64,000 bases of DNA from DASRIA01 sp963816975 (GCA_963816975.1 CAWFMD010000001.1:248001-312000); one strand, 5' to 3'; shown: positions 7,310 through 15,598, counted from the first letter of the stretch. Translations and numbers: made by a program. Notes: generated by a model from the sequence alone, not told the origin.

Positions 7310-7743
7310 GCCAGGGCACCCCGCCCGTGGCGGGAGTGTCCGAGCTCGTGCTCGAGGTATCGGACCTCGCGCGCGCGGAGACCTTCTACACCCGCGACCT
7401 CGGCCTGCCGGTGGTCGAGCGCTGGCCCCACCGCGACGCGGTCTGGGTGCGCGCCGGCATGACGCGGATCGGCCTCTGGCGGCCGCAGGTGGGGCTCGAA
7501 GGAAGCCGGGGCGGGACCCATGTGCACTTCGCGATGCAGATTCGCGACGTCGACTTCGACGCCAAGGTCGCGGCGCTGCGGGCAAACGGGCACGAGGTTC
7601 CGGTGCACGAGTTCGGCCCGCTCGGGAACGGCGCGGCCAACAGCCGTTCGGCATACGTCCACGACCCGGACGGCCATCTGGTGGAGTTCTGGACCGCCGC
7701 GATGGACGACTACGGCGAGGCCACCGCGCCGGCCCCCGCCTGA
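7306..7743 (+). CDS. VOC/glyoxalase-family protein
   Basis: 145 residues from the GTG that overlaps the methyltransferase stop. The fold is a paired beta-alpha-beta-beta-beta VOC module: VSELVLEVSDLARAETFYTR at the N-terminus, THVHFAMQIRDVDFDAKV in the middle, and YVHDPDGHLVEFW at the end. His in THVHF and Glu in LVEFW are plausible metal ligands. Family members include glyoxalase I, ring-cleaving dioxygenases and antibiotic-binding proteins; nothing here selects among them. Coupling to the methyltransferase suggests a shared small-molecule pathway. Confidence 0.78.
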   Translation: MSQGTPPVAGVSELVLEVSDLARAETFYTRDLGLPVVERWPHRDAVWVRAGMTRIGLWRPQVGLEGSRGGTHVHFAMQIRDVDFDAKVAALRANGHEVPVHEFGPLGNGAANSRSAYVHDPDGHLVEFWTAAMDDYGEATAPAPA

Positions 7744-7810
7744 GTGCGCGGATCGCTGCATCTTCCGGTCAGCTGCGCGGTGACCCGCGTTCGCCCCTAC
7801 GCTGGAGGTG

Positions 7811-8407
7811 GTGGATTACGAGATCTTCGAGGCGATCAACGGGCTCGCCGCCCGCAATGACGTCTTCGAGGATTGGCTCCGGTTCTTCTCGATCCATGCG
7901 GAGCTGATCTTCGGCGTCTTCTTGGCCGCCGCATTCCTGGCGCGCGGGCGCTGGCGCTCCGTCAATGCCAGGCACGGTGTCGTGGCGGCCGCGCTCGCCA
8001 GCATCGTCGCGCTGGAGATCGCGCAGCTGATCTCCGGCTTTTGGGACCGGCCCCGGCCCTATGAGGCTCACCTGGAGGCACACCTCTTCGTCGCGGCGTC
8101 TCCGGACCCGTCGTTTCCGAGCGACCACGCCACCGTGGCGTTCGCGATCGCGATCTCGATCCTGCTCCGGAGCAGGCGGCTTGGCCTCGTCACCCTCGCG
8201 ATGGCGATCGTGGTCGGGCTTTCTCGCGTGGTCGTCGGCACGCACTACCCCAGCGATGTCGCGGCCGGCGCGGTGCTCGGAACGTCTGCCGCGCTGCTGA
8301 TGTGGTGGCCGCCGATCCGGGGCCGGCTGCGGTGGCTCTCGCTGCGGCTCTCGGCGCTCTACGACGGCGTCGCCCAGTGGCTCTCCGGGCGCTTCGTCCA
8401 GACGTAG
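7811..8407 (+). CDS. PAP2-family membrane phosphatase (BcrC/undecaprenyl-diphosphatase-like)
   Basis: 198 residues with about five membrane segments. All three PAP2 motifs are visible: the RP motif in FWDRPRPYE (78-84), SFPSDH with catalytic His106, and SRVVVGTHYPSD (Ser138, Arg139, His145 nucleophile, Asp149). The FPSDHA form and ~200-residue length match BcrC-type undecaprenyl-diphosphate phosphatases, which recycle the cell-wall lipid carrier; phosphatidic-acid phosphatase activity is an alternative. Two GTG starts are possible, 7808 and 7811; a -10-like TACGCT (7798-7803) lies seven bases before 7811, the spacing seen at other leaderless genes here. It converges on the CatE-like gene. Confidence 0.82.
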   Translation: MDYEIFEAINGLAARNDVFEDWLRFFSIHAELIFGVFLAAAFLARGRWRSVNARHGVVAAALASIVALEIAQLISGFWDRPRPYEAHLEAHLFVAASPDPSFPSDHATVAFAIAISILLRSRRLGLVTLAMAIVVGLSRVVVGTHYPSDVAAGAVLGTSAALLMWWPPIRGRLRWLSLRLSALYDGVAQWLSGRFVQT

Positions 8408-8413
8408 CCGGCT

Positions 8414-8920
8414 TCAGGCCGACCCAGCCTCGCCGGGAAGCTCCGACAAGAGGTCGAGCAGGTCGAGCGGCAGCGTCGCCATCTCCACCTGGCCGTTGGC
8501 GTGCGGCCACACCGCGGGGTCCCGGTCCCAATAGATCTCGATGCCGTTGCCATCCGGGTCATGGAGGTACAGCGCCTCGCTGACGAGATGGTCTGAGGCG
8601 CCCGACAGCGGCCAGCCCACCTCGCGCAGCCGCAACAGCGCCTCGGCCAGGTGGCGGCGCGTGGGCACGCGGATCGCGAAGTGGAACAGCCCGGTGGTGC
8701 CCGGCGGGGGAGGGGAGCCGCCCTCGCTTTGCCATGTGTTCAGCCCCAGGTGATGGTGGTAGTCACCCGCCGCGAGGAACACCGCTTCCGTGCCGTAGCG
8801 TGCCCGCACGCGGAAGCCGATCACGTCGACGTAGAAGCGCTCGGCCCGCTCGAGGTTCGACACCTTCAGGTGAACGTGTCCGATGTCCGTGCGTGGATCG
8901 AGGGGGGATGCGGGGCTCAT
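8414..8920 (-). CDS. VOC-family ring-cleavage dioxygenase-like protein (CatE-like)
   Basis: 168 residues from the ATG at 8920, which overlaps the upstream aldo/keto reductase stop as ATGA. The sequence matches the CatE/catechol-2,3-dioxygenase-like branch of the VOC superfamily. Features are DIGHVHLKVSNLERAERFYV, GDYHHHLGLNTW (metal-ligand His), GLFHFAIRVPTR and YLHDPDGNGIEIYWDR (Glu ligand). The facial triad for Fe(II) or another divalent metal appears intact. It is the promoter-distal gene of a minus-strand cassette with two oxidoreductases, so a role in handling quinone or catechol compounds is plausible but inferred. Confidence 0.78.
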   Translation of the reverse strand: MSPASPLDPRTDIGHVHLKVSNLERAERFYVDVIGFRVRARYGTEAVFLAAGDYHHHLGLNTWQSEGGSPPPPGTTGLFHFAIRVPTRRHLAEALLRLREVGWPLSGASDHLVSEALYLHDPDGNGIEIYWDRDPAVWPHANGQVEMATLPLDLLDLLSELPGEAGSA

Positions 8921-9780
8921 GCAGCTTCCTCGAGCGTTGCCAGGTCGTCCGCGTCGAGTCGCAACGCAGCCGCCGCGACGTTCTCGTCGAGATGCGCGAT
9001 CGAGGAGGTTCCCGGGATCGGCAGCGCGGCTGGAGAATGCGCGAGCAGCCACGCCAGCGCGACCTGCATCGGGGTCGCGCTGTGCCGTCCGGCCACGTCT
9101 GCGATCGCGTCGCGGGCGACGCTGCCCGCGTCGAGCGGGAACCAGGGGATGAAGGCGAGGCCCTCCTGCTCGCACTGCTTCAGGACCCCCTCCGAGTCGC
9201 GAGCCGTGATGCTGTAGCGGTTCTGGATCGACACGATCGGGACGATCTCGCGCGCGGTGTCGAGGTGGCTGCGCCCGACATTGGACAGGCCGACGTGCCG
9301 GATCTTGCCCTCGTCGCGCAGCTCGGAGAGCGCGCCCACGGACTCCTCGAACGGCACCTTCGGGTCCGGGGTGTGCAGCTGGTAGAGGTCGATCGTGTCG
9401 CGCCGCAGGCGCCGCAGGCTCTGCTCGCAGCATTTCTTGAGGCGCTCGGGGCGGCAATCGGGCTGCCAGTTGCCGGGCCCGGGACGGGTCAGCCCGCCCT
9501 TGGTCGCGACCACGAGGTCCGCGGGGTAGGGGTGCAGCGCCTCCGCGATCAGCTGCTCGCTCACGTCGGGGCCGTAGGAGTCGGCGGTGTCGATGAAGTT
9601 GATGCCGAGCTCGACGACGCGCCGCAGCACGGCGATCGCGCCGTCGCGGTCGTCGGGCTCTCCCCAGATGCCGTCGCCGGTGATGCGCATCGCGCCGTAG
9701 CCCATGCGCCACACCGGCATGTCGCCGCCGAGCGTCAGCTGACCCGCTGCGCTGGCGGTCGATCCGTTGGACGAGGCCAC
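8917..9780 (-). CDS. Aldo/keto reductase
   Basis: 287 residues, a TIM-barrel NADPH-dependent reductase. The catalytic tetrad is complete: Asp64 (FIDTADSYG), Tyr69, Lys94 (VVATKGG) and His136 (LYQLHTPDP). The cofactor end is represented by LAWLLAHSPAALPIPGTSS. It is most like the oxidoreductases of the YajO/Tas class, which reduce aldehydes and ketones; the physiological substrate is unknown. It is coupled to the CatE-like gene by an ATGA overlap, and follows the FMN-reductase gene by 3 bp, so at least three genes share one transcript. Confidence 0.87.
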   Translation of the reverse strand: MASSNGSTASAAGQLTLGGDMPVWRMGYGAMRITGDGIWGEPDDRDGAIAVLRRVVELGINFIDTADSYGPDVSEQLIAEALHPYPADLVVATKGGLTRPGPGNWQPDCRPERLKKCCEQSLRRLRRDTIDLYQLHTPDPKVPFEESVGALSELRDEGKIRHVGLSNVGRSHLDTAREIVPIVSIQNRYSITARDSEGVLKQCEQEGLAFIPWFPLDAGSVARDAIADVAGRHSATPMQVALAWLLAHSPAALPIPGTSSIAHLDENVAAAALRLDADDLATLEEAA

Positions 9781-9783
9781 GGC

Positions 9784-10422
9784 CTAGCCGCCCCGCTTCA
9801 TCGGCACCGTGTTCCCCTCGGGAGGAATCGGGTTCTCCTTCAGGATGCGGGCCATGTGCACGACGTTGTGGGCCATCCATCCGGCCGTCTTCTGCGTGTA
9901 CGGATGGTCCTTGCCGCCGGCCTCGATGAACGACGGCCCGGGGCCCGCGTCACCGACCCAGTAGGTGTCCGCGTTCGGCGGGATCGTGAAGCCCAGGTGG
10001 GAGAGGTTGAAGAGCGTCGTCTCGGCGGCCGGGTGGGCGCCGTCCTCGTTGCCGGTCACGACCACGCCGGCGACCTTGTTGTACATCGGGTACTGCCCGA
10101 CGTCGTTGGTCGACTCGTAGGTGCCGTCGAGCCGCTCGATCACCATCTGGCAGACGCTGTTGCGCACGCCGAACCAGATCGAAGTGCCGATGATCAGGAT
10201 GTCGGCCTGCTCGATCCGCTCCAGGATCCCCGGCCATTCGTCGCCGTCGCCCATGTCCGAGACGACGCCGAACGGCACGTTGTAGTCGACGGGCCTGATC
10301 ACGTCGCACTCCACGTCGAGGTCCTCCAGGTGCCCGATCACGATGTCCATCAGCGCCTGGGTGTTGGACACCGCGGGCGACTTCTTCAGCGTGCAGTTCA
10401 GCAGCACGGCCTTCAGCTTCAT
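9784..10422 (-). CDS. NADPH-dependent FMN reductase / flavodoxin-fold quinone reductase-like
   Basis: 212 residues with a flavodoxin-like fold. It opens LKAVLLNCTLKKSPAVSNTQAL, the phosphate-binding loop of FMN_red proteins, followed by ADILIIGTSIWFGVRNSVCQ (the FMN-isoalloxazine-side loop) and KVAGVVVTGNEDGAH. WrbA and NAD(P)H:quinone-reductase relatives have the same layout. It probably reduces FMN or quinones by hydride transfer. It sits between the aldo/keto reductase and a metallophosphoesterase in a tight minus-strand operon with 3-bp and 10-bp gaps. Confidence 0.8.
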   Translation of the reverse strand: MKLKAVLLNCTLKKSPAVSNTQALMDIVIGHLEDLDVECDVIRPVDYNVPFGVVSDMGDGDEWPGILERIEQADILIIGTSIWFGVRNSVCQMVIERLDGTYESTNDVGQYPMYNKVAGVVVTGNEDGAHPAAETTLFNLSHLGFTIPPNADTYWVGDAGPGPSFIEAGGKDHPYTQKTAGWMAHNVVHMARILKENPIPPEGNTVPMKRGG

Positions 10423-10432
10423 GCTTCTCCTC

Positions 10433-11131
10433 TCAAGAGATGACGGCGGCCTGCTCGATCCGCCGCACCAAGGTCTCGACTGTGTCGCCGAGCGTTACGG
10501 TCATGCGCTCGCGCACCTGCAGAGCGTAGGCGTCGGCGTCGTAGCCCACCCGGCGCAGCTCGAACTCCCGGCCGCCGTGCCACAGTGCGTAGGCGGCGCG
10601 GCGATCGCCGTCGAAGGGCAGCCCCACGCTGCCGGGGTTGACGAGCAGCCGTCCGCCCTCGGCCGCGCGCGAGAACTGGACGTGACTGTGGCCGAAGATC
10701 ACGACCTCCGCGTCGGTATGGGCGAGTAGCTCGTGGTCGCCGCCGGTCGGCTCGGGCATGAAGGTCAGCACGTCGCTGTGCGGCGATGCGTGGCACACGC
10801 AGGCACCGTCGATCTCGACCTGCTCGGGGAGCCTGAACAGCTTTTCCGTGTCCTTCCCGCCGAGCGCGTCGCGGCAGTACTCGATCGCGCGCAGCATCAG
10901 CTCGTCGTCCGGCGCGTCCGAGGGTTCCTCGAGCCAGCGCTCCGTGTTCCCCCTGATCCAATCCGCCTCGAGCTTGCCCAGCGCCTTGACGGTCTCATGG
11001 GGAAACGCGCCCGCAAGCGCGTAGTCGCCGCCCAGCACGAACTGCTCGGCGCCGGCCGCGCGCGCGTCTGCGACGACCGCCTCGAGCGCCGGGAGATTGC
11101 CGTGGATGTCGTAGAGCAGTGCGCGCATCAC
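10433..11131 (-). CDS. Metallophosphoesterase, YfcE/MJ0936-like
   Basis: 232 residues. Calcineurin-like metal motifs are present: YDIHGN (Asp, His), GGDYALAG, GNTE, CHASPH, GHSH and NPGSVGLPFDGD. The last block is typical of the small YfcE/MJ0936 phosphodiesterases and the ApaH-like cluster, which act on phosphodiesters such as bis-pNPP or cyclic nucleotides in vitro. A paralogue with the same NPGSVG motif lies at 59164-59892. The gene is part of the minus-strand redox cassette; the functional link to the oxidoreductases is unclear. Confidence 0.82.
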   Translation of the reverse strand: MMRALLYDIHGNLPALEAVVADARAAGAEQFVLGGDYALAGAFPHETVKALGKLEADWIRGNTERWLEEPSDAPDDELMLRAIEYCRDALGGKDTEKLFRLPEQVEIDGACVCHASPHSDVLTFMPEPTGGDHELLAHTDAEVVIFGHSHVQFSRAAEGGRLLVNPGSVGLPFDGDRRAAYALWHGGREFELRRVGYDADAYALQVRERMTVTLGDTVETLVRRIEQAAVIS

Positions 11132-11171
11132 AGAGACCCGTTCGCGGGCTCGCCCGCCAACGGCCTGTGCA

Positions 11172-11498
11172 CTAGTTCCGTTGCGAAGGATGCCCTTCGC
11201 CGGGCCAGGGGGCCAGCACCAGCACGAGGCGCGCGTCGGACGTCGCGCGCACCTCGTGGCGCTCGTTGGGCTCGGTGAGGGCGAGGAATCCGGGCCCGCC
11301 CGCGACCGGTGCGCCGCCCGCCTCGATCTCGACTTCGCCCTCGGTCACGAGGATCCAGGCCCGTTCGTGCACCTGGTGATCCTGCAGCTCCTCGCCCGCG
11401 GGGAGGTTGATCACGATCGTCCTGCCCTCGTCGCCGGAGTGCAGCACCTGTGGTTGGTGCGGCTCCACGTCGATCGAGCGAGTGTCCCAAGCTTGCAC
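11172..11498 (-). CDS. Small cupin-domain protein
   Basis: 108 residues from a GTG at 11498 preceded by GGAGG with six-base spacing; upstream in-frame codons are unlikely to be translated. One cupin barrel is visible: GRTIVINLPAGEELQDHQVHERAWILVTEGEVEIE (only part is quoted as key segments: PAGEELQDHQVHE and TEGEVEIEAGG) and GPGFLALTEPNERHEV. His, His and Glu of the DHQVHE stretch and His of NERHEV form the usual metal site. Such proteins include anti-sigma-like ChrR relatives and small dioxygenases. It lies 40 bp upstream of the metallophosphoesterase in the same direction and may head the cassette. Confidence 0.72.
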   Translation of the reverse strand: MQAWDTRSIDVEPHQPQVLHSGDEGRTIVINLPAGEELQDHQVHERAWILVTEGEVEIEAGGAPVAGGPGFLALTEPNERHEVRATSDARLVLVLAPWPGEGHPSQRN

Positions 11499-11551
11499 GT
11501 GCTGCCTCCTCGCGTTCGCGGTCTGGTGGGGCGGTATGTAAGCATCACGGC

Positions 11552-12202
11552 ATGGCCGAGGCGATTTCCGCACCGGCCGGGCACGGTGGCGCAGACCCGG
11601 CATCGGATCTAGAGATCCGCGGACCACAGCTTTTGCTGCGCTATGCGCGGACCGCAGACGCCGGCGCGCTGTACCGGCTCGCGTCCGATCGGGAGGTCAC
11701 GCAGTTCTTCTCATGGGGGCCGTACACCGACGAGAGCGAGGCCGCGACCTATGTGCGGAGCCTCGGGCGCAAGCGGGCCGAGGGTGAGCGGCTGGAGTTC
11801 GTGGTCGTCCATCCCGAGGACGGCGTGATCGGCGTCACGGGCCTGTCCGAGTTCTCGCTGCGCGACCGGCGCGCGGTGGTTGGCACGTGGCACGGTCGCG
11901 AGTGGTGGGGAACGGGCGCCAACCGCGCATCGAAGGCGCTCGTGCTGGCGCTCGCGTTCGCGGGGCTCGGGCTGGAGCGGGTGACGGCCTGGTGCGGCGA
12001 CGACAACGGCCGCTCGCGGACGGCCCTCGAGCGCCTCGGCTTCGTGCACGAGGGCGTGCTGCGGCGCTGGCACGTCCATCAGGGACATCCGAAGGACGTG
12101 ATCAGCTACTCGATGCTGCGCTCGGAGTGGGAGGCGGGAGACCTCGCCCGCGAGCCGTTCGAGATCACCGGGGACATCCCGGTGCAGTTCCTGCCGCTGT
12201 AG
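11552..12202 (+). CDS. GNAT N-acetyltransferase (RimJ/RimL type)
   Basis: 216 residues. GNAT strands are recognisable: LLLRYARTADAGALYRLASD, FVVVHPEDGVIGVTGLSEF, GTWHGREWWGTGANRASKAL (the acetyl-CoA pyrophosphate loop, here GREWWGTGAN) and LERVTAWCGDDNGRSRTALE followed by RLGFVHEG. The pattern is that of Acetyltransf_3 / RimJ-RimL proteins, which acetylate protein N-termini or small amines. The start ATG has no strong Shine-Dalgarno; a TAAGCA box seven bases upstream suggests a leaderless transcript. It converges on the enoyl-CoA hydratase gene. Confidence 0.8.
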   Translation: MAEAISAPAGHGGADPASDLEIRGPQLLLRYARTADAGALYRLASDREVTQFFSWGPYTDESEAATYVRSLGRKRAEGERLEFVVVHPEDGVIGVTGLSEFSLRDRRAVVGTWHGREWWGTGANRASKALVLALAFAGLGLERVTAWCGDDNGRSRTALERLGFVHEGVLRRWHVHQGHPKDVISYSMLRSEWEAGDLAREPFEITGDIPVQFLPL

Positions 12203-12208
12203 AACGGA

Positions 12209-12961
12209 TCAGACGCCGCTGCCGTGGCGGCCTTCGCCGGCAGCGAAGCGGGACGCGCCGCGGGCTGCGACCTCCATCACGGCGCGGCCCTGCCGGTACT
12301 CGAACTCGAGCGCCTCGCGCCACGGCAGGCGGGAGCCCTCGAGCATCGCGCGGCGGTCGGCGAGCATCGTCTCCTGCGGGAACGCGGCGAGCCGCTCGGC
12401 CAGCGCGAGCGCGCGCTCGACGTGCTTGCCCGGCTGCACGATCTCGTTCACGAGGCCGATTTGCAACGCTTCTTGCACGCCCACCGCGCGACCCGTGAGC
12501 GTCAGCTCGAGCGCGCGGCCCAGCCCTACGATCAGCGGCAGGCGCTGCGTGCCCCCGTCGATCAGAGGGACTCCCCAGCGCCGCTCGAACAGGCCGAAGG
12601 TGGAGTCCTCGGTGGCGATGCGCAGGTCGCACCACAGCGCGATCTCCATGCCGCCCGCCAGACACCACCCGCCGATCGCGGCGATCGTCGGCTTCGACGG
12701 TGTCACGCGCGTGAAGCCCATCGGCCCGTCGGGGTGGTCGATGTCGAGGTCCATCGCCTTCAGGTCCGCCCCCGCGCAGAACGCCTCGCCCGCTCCGGTC
12801 AGCACCAGCACGCGCGCGGCGTCGTCGCGCTCGAAGCGCGCCAGGCAGTCGCGCAGCAGCGCGGCCGTCTCGGCGTCGACGGCGTTGCGGCGCGCCGGGC
12901 GGTCGATCGTGACCAGGGCGGCCGCGCCGGTGCGCGCGTAGTTGACTGGCGAGTCGGCCAT
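12209..12961 (-). CDS. Enoyl-CoA hydratase/isomerase (crotonase family)
   Basis: 250 residues. Crotonase hallmarks are clear: RPARRNAVDAETAALL, GAGEAFCAGADLKAMD (oxyanion-hole strand), TIAAIGGWCLAGGMEIALWC (oxyanion Gly and CoA site) and DSTFGLFERRWGVPLIDGG. In E. coli-type hydratases the two catalytic glutamates lie near the last two segments; here the second block has FERRWGVPLIDGG, so one Glu may be replaced and the reaction could be isomerase or hydrolase rather than hydratase. Upstream in-frame codons (MCEVCVKFPRP) were excluded because the family starts near SPVNYART. Standalone gene. Confidence 0.83.
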   Translation of the reverse strand: MADSPVNYARTGAAALVTIDRPARRNAVDAETAALLRDCLARFERDDAARVLVLTGAGEAFCAGADLKAMDLDIDHPDGPMGFTRVTPSKPTIAAIGGWCLAGGMEIALWCDLRIATEDSTFGLFERRWGVPLIDGGTQRLPLIVGLGRALELTLTGRAVGVQEALQIGLVNEIVQPGKHVERALALAERLAAFPQETMLADRRAMLEGSRLPWREALEFEYRQGRAVMEVAARGASRFAAGEGRHGSGV

Positions 12962-13058
12962 CGGTCTCGGGAACTTAACGCAGACTTCACACAACTCTTC
13001 CGGGTTTTCGTCGTTGCGTGTCTAACTTGTATGTGGAACTGCGATCAGAGGAGAAGCC

Positions 13059-13256
13059 ATGAGTCCCCAGCCCGACTGGACGCTGCCCAACCCGGACGCG
13101 GTGCTGGACGCCGGTGAGCCGCCGCTGCCCGACGACGAGTCACTGCTCTCCGAGCTGGGCGCCTCCTACCCGGTGGTGGCCTACCCCGGCCAGCAAAGCG
13201 AAGCCGGCGAAGCGGAGATCGAGGAGACGATCTACGCCGGCCTGGTCTTTCCCTAG
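13059..13256 (+). CDS. Small acidic protein, 65 aa, unknown
   Basis: Strong Shine-Dalgarno (AGAGGAGAAGCC before ATG) and a -10-like TAACTT at 13023-13028 make this short frame credible. The protein is acidic and Pro-rich (DWTLPNPDAVLDAGEPPLPDD) with no membrane segment or cysteine. The C-terminus is hydrophobic (TIYAGLVFP). It is followed by a hairpin and faces an M20 peptidase gene. I recognise no family; its size and charge separation would suit a regulatory peptide or a ribosomally made precursor, but no modifying enzyme is nearby. Confidence 0.6.
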   Translation: MSPQPDWTLPNPDAVLDAGEPPLPDDESLLSELGASYPVVAYPGQQSEAGEAEIEETIYAGLVFP

Positions 13257-13279
13257 GCCTTCGTCAGCCGCGAGGTCGG

Positions 13280-13300
13280 CGCGCTCACCGTAAGAGCGCG
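13280..13300. terminator. Hairpin between convergent genes
   Basis: CGCGCTC (13280-13286) and GAGCGCG (13294-13300) form a perfect 7-bp stem around ACCGTAA. It lies between the converging small acidic ORF and the M20 gene; no U tract. Confidence 0.45.
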
Positions 13301-13304
13301 TCGA

Positions 13305-14642
13305 TCACGCGTCCGTCCCGAAGCGGCGCAGCGCTTCGCCGATCGCGTGCGTGCCGAACTCCACGGCGTCCGCCGGGATCCGCTCGTCGGCGCCGTGCAC
13401 GCCGGCCCAGAAGTTGAAGTCCGGCGGCAGCTTCATCGGCGTGAACCCGTAGGTCTGGATGCCGAGGCGCGCGAAGAAGCGCGCGTCGGAGACGCCGGGC
13501 ATCAGCAGCGGGATCGCCGTGCTGCCGGGATCCGCCTGCTCGAGGATGGAGCCGAGCGTTCCGAACAGCCCGAGATCCGCCTGCGGCGGGCCGGGATCGT
13601 GCTTGACCACCTCGAGCCCGGCGTCGATGCCGATCAGCGCCCGCAACTCGTCGAGCAGGTGGTGCGGCTCGAACCCGGGCAGCAGCCGCCCGTCCAGCAT
13701 CAGCTCCACCTCGCCGGGGATCACGTTGAACTTGTCCGAGCCGCGCAGGCCGGTGGCGCTGATCGTGTTGTGCAGGATCGGGTCGAGCAGGCGGGTGCGC
13801 TCACCCATGCGGTCGAGCAGCCGGTCGGTGGCCCGCGGGTTCAGCACCAGCCTCAGCAGCGCCCCCTGTACGCCGCCCAGACCACTTGCCATGGCTTCGA
13901 CCATCTGGCGCGTGACGGGCGTGACGTGCACCGGCAGCCTGTGGCGGTCGAGCGCTCGCAGCACGTGTGCGAGCTTGCCCATCGCTCCGCCGCGGACCGG
14001 CATCGAACCGTGTCCCGGCGCCCCGCCAAGGGTCATGCGCACCGTGCACACCTGCTTCTCCGCGACCTGGATCGGATAGAAGCGCTGTCCGCCCAGGTGC
14101 ATCGTGAACCCGCCGAACTCGCCGATCGCGTGGCGCACGCCGTCGAACAGCTCGGGATGCTCGCGCACGAGCCACTCCGCGCCGTAGGGGCTCATGTTCT
14201 CCTCGTCGGCGAGGGCGCAGAAGATCACGTCACCGGCGGGCTCGAGCCCCGCGGCGCGGGCGCGCAGCAGCGCCGCCAGCATCATCGTGACGCCGCCCTT
14301 CATGTCGATCGTGCCGCGGCCCCAGACGAAGCCGTCCTGCAGGTCGGCCGCGAACGGCGGGTGGCTCCAGTCCTGGTTCGCCGTGGTGACCACGTCGACG
14401 TGGCCCTGGAGCAGCAGCGGCGGCGCCGCGCCGCGGCCCGGCAGCCGCGCGACGAGGTTCGGGCGATCCGGTTCCCGGGCCCGGATCGTGCTGTCGATGC
14501 CCGCTTCCGTGAGCAGCCCCTCGATGTATGCGATGCAGGCCCGCTCGTTGCCGGGCGGATTGGTCGTGTCGAAGCGGATCAGGTTGCGGAGCAGCTCCGC
14601 GGGTCGGGCCCAGATCGCGGCGTCCGCGGCGGCGGTGCTCAT
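13305..14642 (-). CDS. M20-family metallopeptidase (second copy)
   Basis: 445 residues from the ATG at 14642, which overlaps the upstream gene's stop as ATGA. Catalytic signatures are intact: LQGHVDVV (His81, Asp83), GTIDMKGG (Asp113) and ADEENM (Glu147 base, Glu148). The lid domain includes VRMTLGGAPGHGSMP, and a late metal His lies in GVHGADERI. It shares the RFDTTNPPGNER N-terminal block with the copy at 706-2025. Like that one it is an N-acyl-amino-acid or dipeptide hydrolase of unknown specificity. Coupling to the AttH-like gene upstream suggests a common pathway. Confidence 0.85.
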   Translation of the reverse strand: MSTAAADAAIWARPAELLRNLIRFDTTNPPGNERACIAYIEGLLTEAGIDSTIRAREPDRPNLVARLPGRGAAPPLLLQGHVDVVTTANQDWSHPPFAADLQDGFVWGRGTIDMKGGVTMMLAALLRARAAGLEPAGDVIFCALADEENMSPYGAEWLVREHPELFDGVRHAIGEFGGFTMHLGGQRFYPIQVAEKQVCTVRMTLGGAPGHGSMPVRGGAMGKLAHVLRALDRHRLPVHVTPVTRQMVEAMASGLGGVQGALLRLVLNPRATDRLLDRMGERTRLLDPILHNTISATGLRGSDKFNVIPGEVELMLDGRLLPGFEPHHLLDELRALIGIDAGLEVVKHDPGPPQADLGLFGTLGSILEQADPGSTAIPLLMPGVSDARFFARLGIQTYGFTPMKLPPDFNFWAGVHGADERIPADAVEFGTHAIGEALRRFGTDA

Positions 14643-15598
14643 ACAGGAGTGCGGTCCGCCGCCGTCTGCGTCAGGTACTCGCTGATCCCGGTCGCGCGAT
14701 GTCCTTCCCACTCGTACTCCGTGAGCCCTTCGTGCACGTGCGTGAGACGGCCGTCCCTGCGCTGTCGCAGCGGCGCCACCTCGATCGCGCGGCCGCGCAG
14801 CGTGGTCGTGCGGCCACGGCTGTCGGACGCCTGCGCCACGAAGGAGCGCTGACACCCGAGCTCGGGGTCGAGCCCCGAAGTCGTCTCGCAGGTCACGATC
14901 GGGGAGATCTCGCCGTCGCGCATCAGGAAGCCGCCGGCCGTCTCCGTTCCATCGGCCTGGCCGAGGTTGTTGACCATCACGAAATTGTCTGGGTCCACCA
15001 CCACGCCGAACCACCGCCACCACGGCACGCGCTGCCAGTCCCGGACTCCCCAGGAGTGATCCCGCAGGCCGCTGCCGGCCAGCGGATGGCGCCGCCCGTC
15101 GACTTCGATCACCCCGGCGAGCGACCCGGGCTGCTCGTAGTGGTCGCTCGCGACCGCGTCGGTGAGCCCGGACGCGAACGACAGCGGCGCGCCCCAGGCA
15201 GTGAAGCGCAGTGTGCCCGCGACCTCGACCGTGCGGTACGCGTCGCGATCGGTGGCGATGTGCTCCGCGCGGGCGTACAGGCGCGCGGGCCCCGTGAACC
15301 GCAGCTCCCACAGCGTGAGCGGGAGGGCGCACTCGAAGGTGACCGGGCCGGCGGCCACCGGATCGCCGCACCGCGTGCGCGCGAAGCTCAGCAGGAACCC
15401 TTGTCCGGGGAGCCAGATGCCGAGCGCGCCCTCCGTGAGGCCCTCGTTGGGGCGGCGCCCGACGCGTGAGTAGAACGCCAGGCCGCGGCCGTCGCCGCCG
15501 CCGAAGTAGAAGGAGTCGGACCACTGCTCCTGCGGGCCCGCCGGCTGCCAGGCGTCGTGCGCGGCCGTGATCGCGGCCGTGGTTGGGGAGTCTGTCAC
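14639..15598 (-). CDS. AttH/CrtC-like (DUF7064/7065-type) protein
   Basis: 319 residues, no membrane segment. It carries the hallmark GSGLRDHSWGVRDW, followed by WRWFGVVVDPDNFVMV, as seen in AttH-like and hydroxyneurosporene-synthase-like (CrtC) lipocalin-fold proteins. An N-terminal half with SFYFGGGDGRGLAFYSRVGRRP is also typical. Some members are hydratases or isomerases acting on isoprenoids; others have no known activity. Translationally coupled with the M20 peptidase by an ATGA overlap. Assignment to the fold is fairly secure; the function is not known. Confidence 0.65.
   Translation of the reverse strand: MTDSPTTAAITAAHDAWQPAGPQEQWSDSFYFGGGDGRGLAFYSRVGRRPNEGLTEGALGIWLPGQGFLLSFARTRCGDPVAAGPVTFECALPLTLWELRFTGPARLYARAEHIATDRDAYRTVEVAGTLRFTAWGAPLSFASGLTDAVASDHYEQPGSLAGVIEVDGRRHPLAGSGLRDHSWGVRDWQRVPWWRWFGVVVDPDNFVMVNNLGQADGTETAGGFLMRDGEISPIVTCETTSGLDPELGCQRSFVAQASDSRGRTTTLRGRAIEVAPLRQRRDGRLTHVHEGLTEYEWEGHRATGISEYLTQTAADRTPV

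Noticed and set aside
298..13000. Many long frames antisense to known genes (for example the 323-aa frame over the first M20 gene)
   Set aside because: High GC makes all six frames open; they lack domain motifs, start signals and conserved neighbours.
13059..13256. RiPP precursor call for the small acidic ORF
   Set aside because: No radical SAM maturase, lanthionine synthetase or export gene within reach, so only the ORF is annotated.
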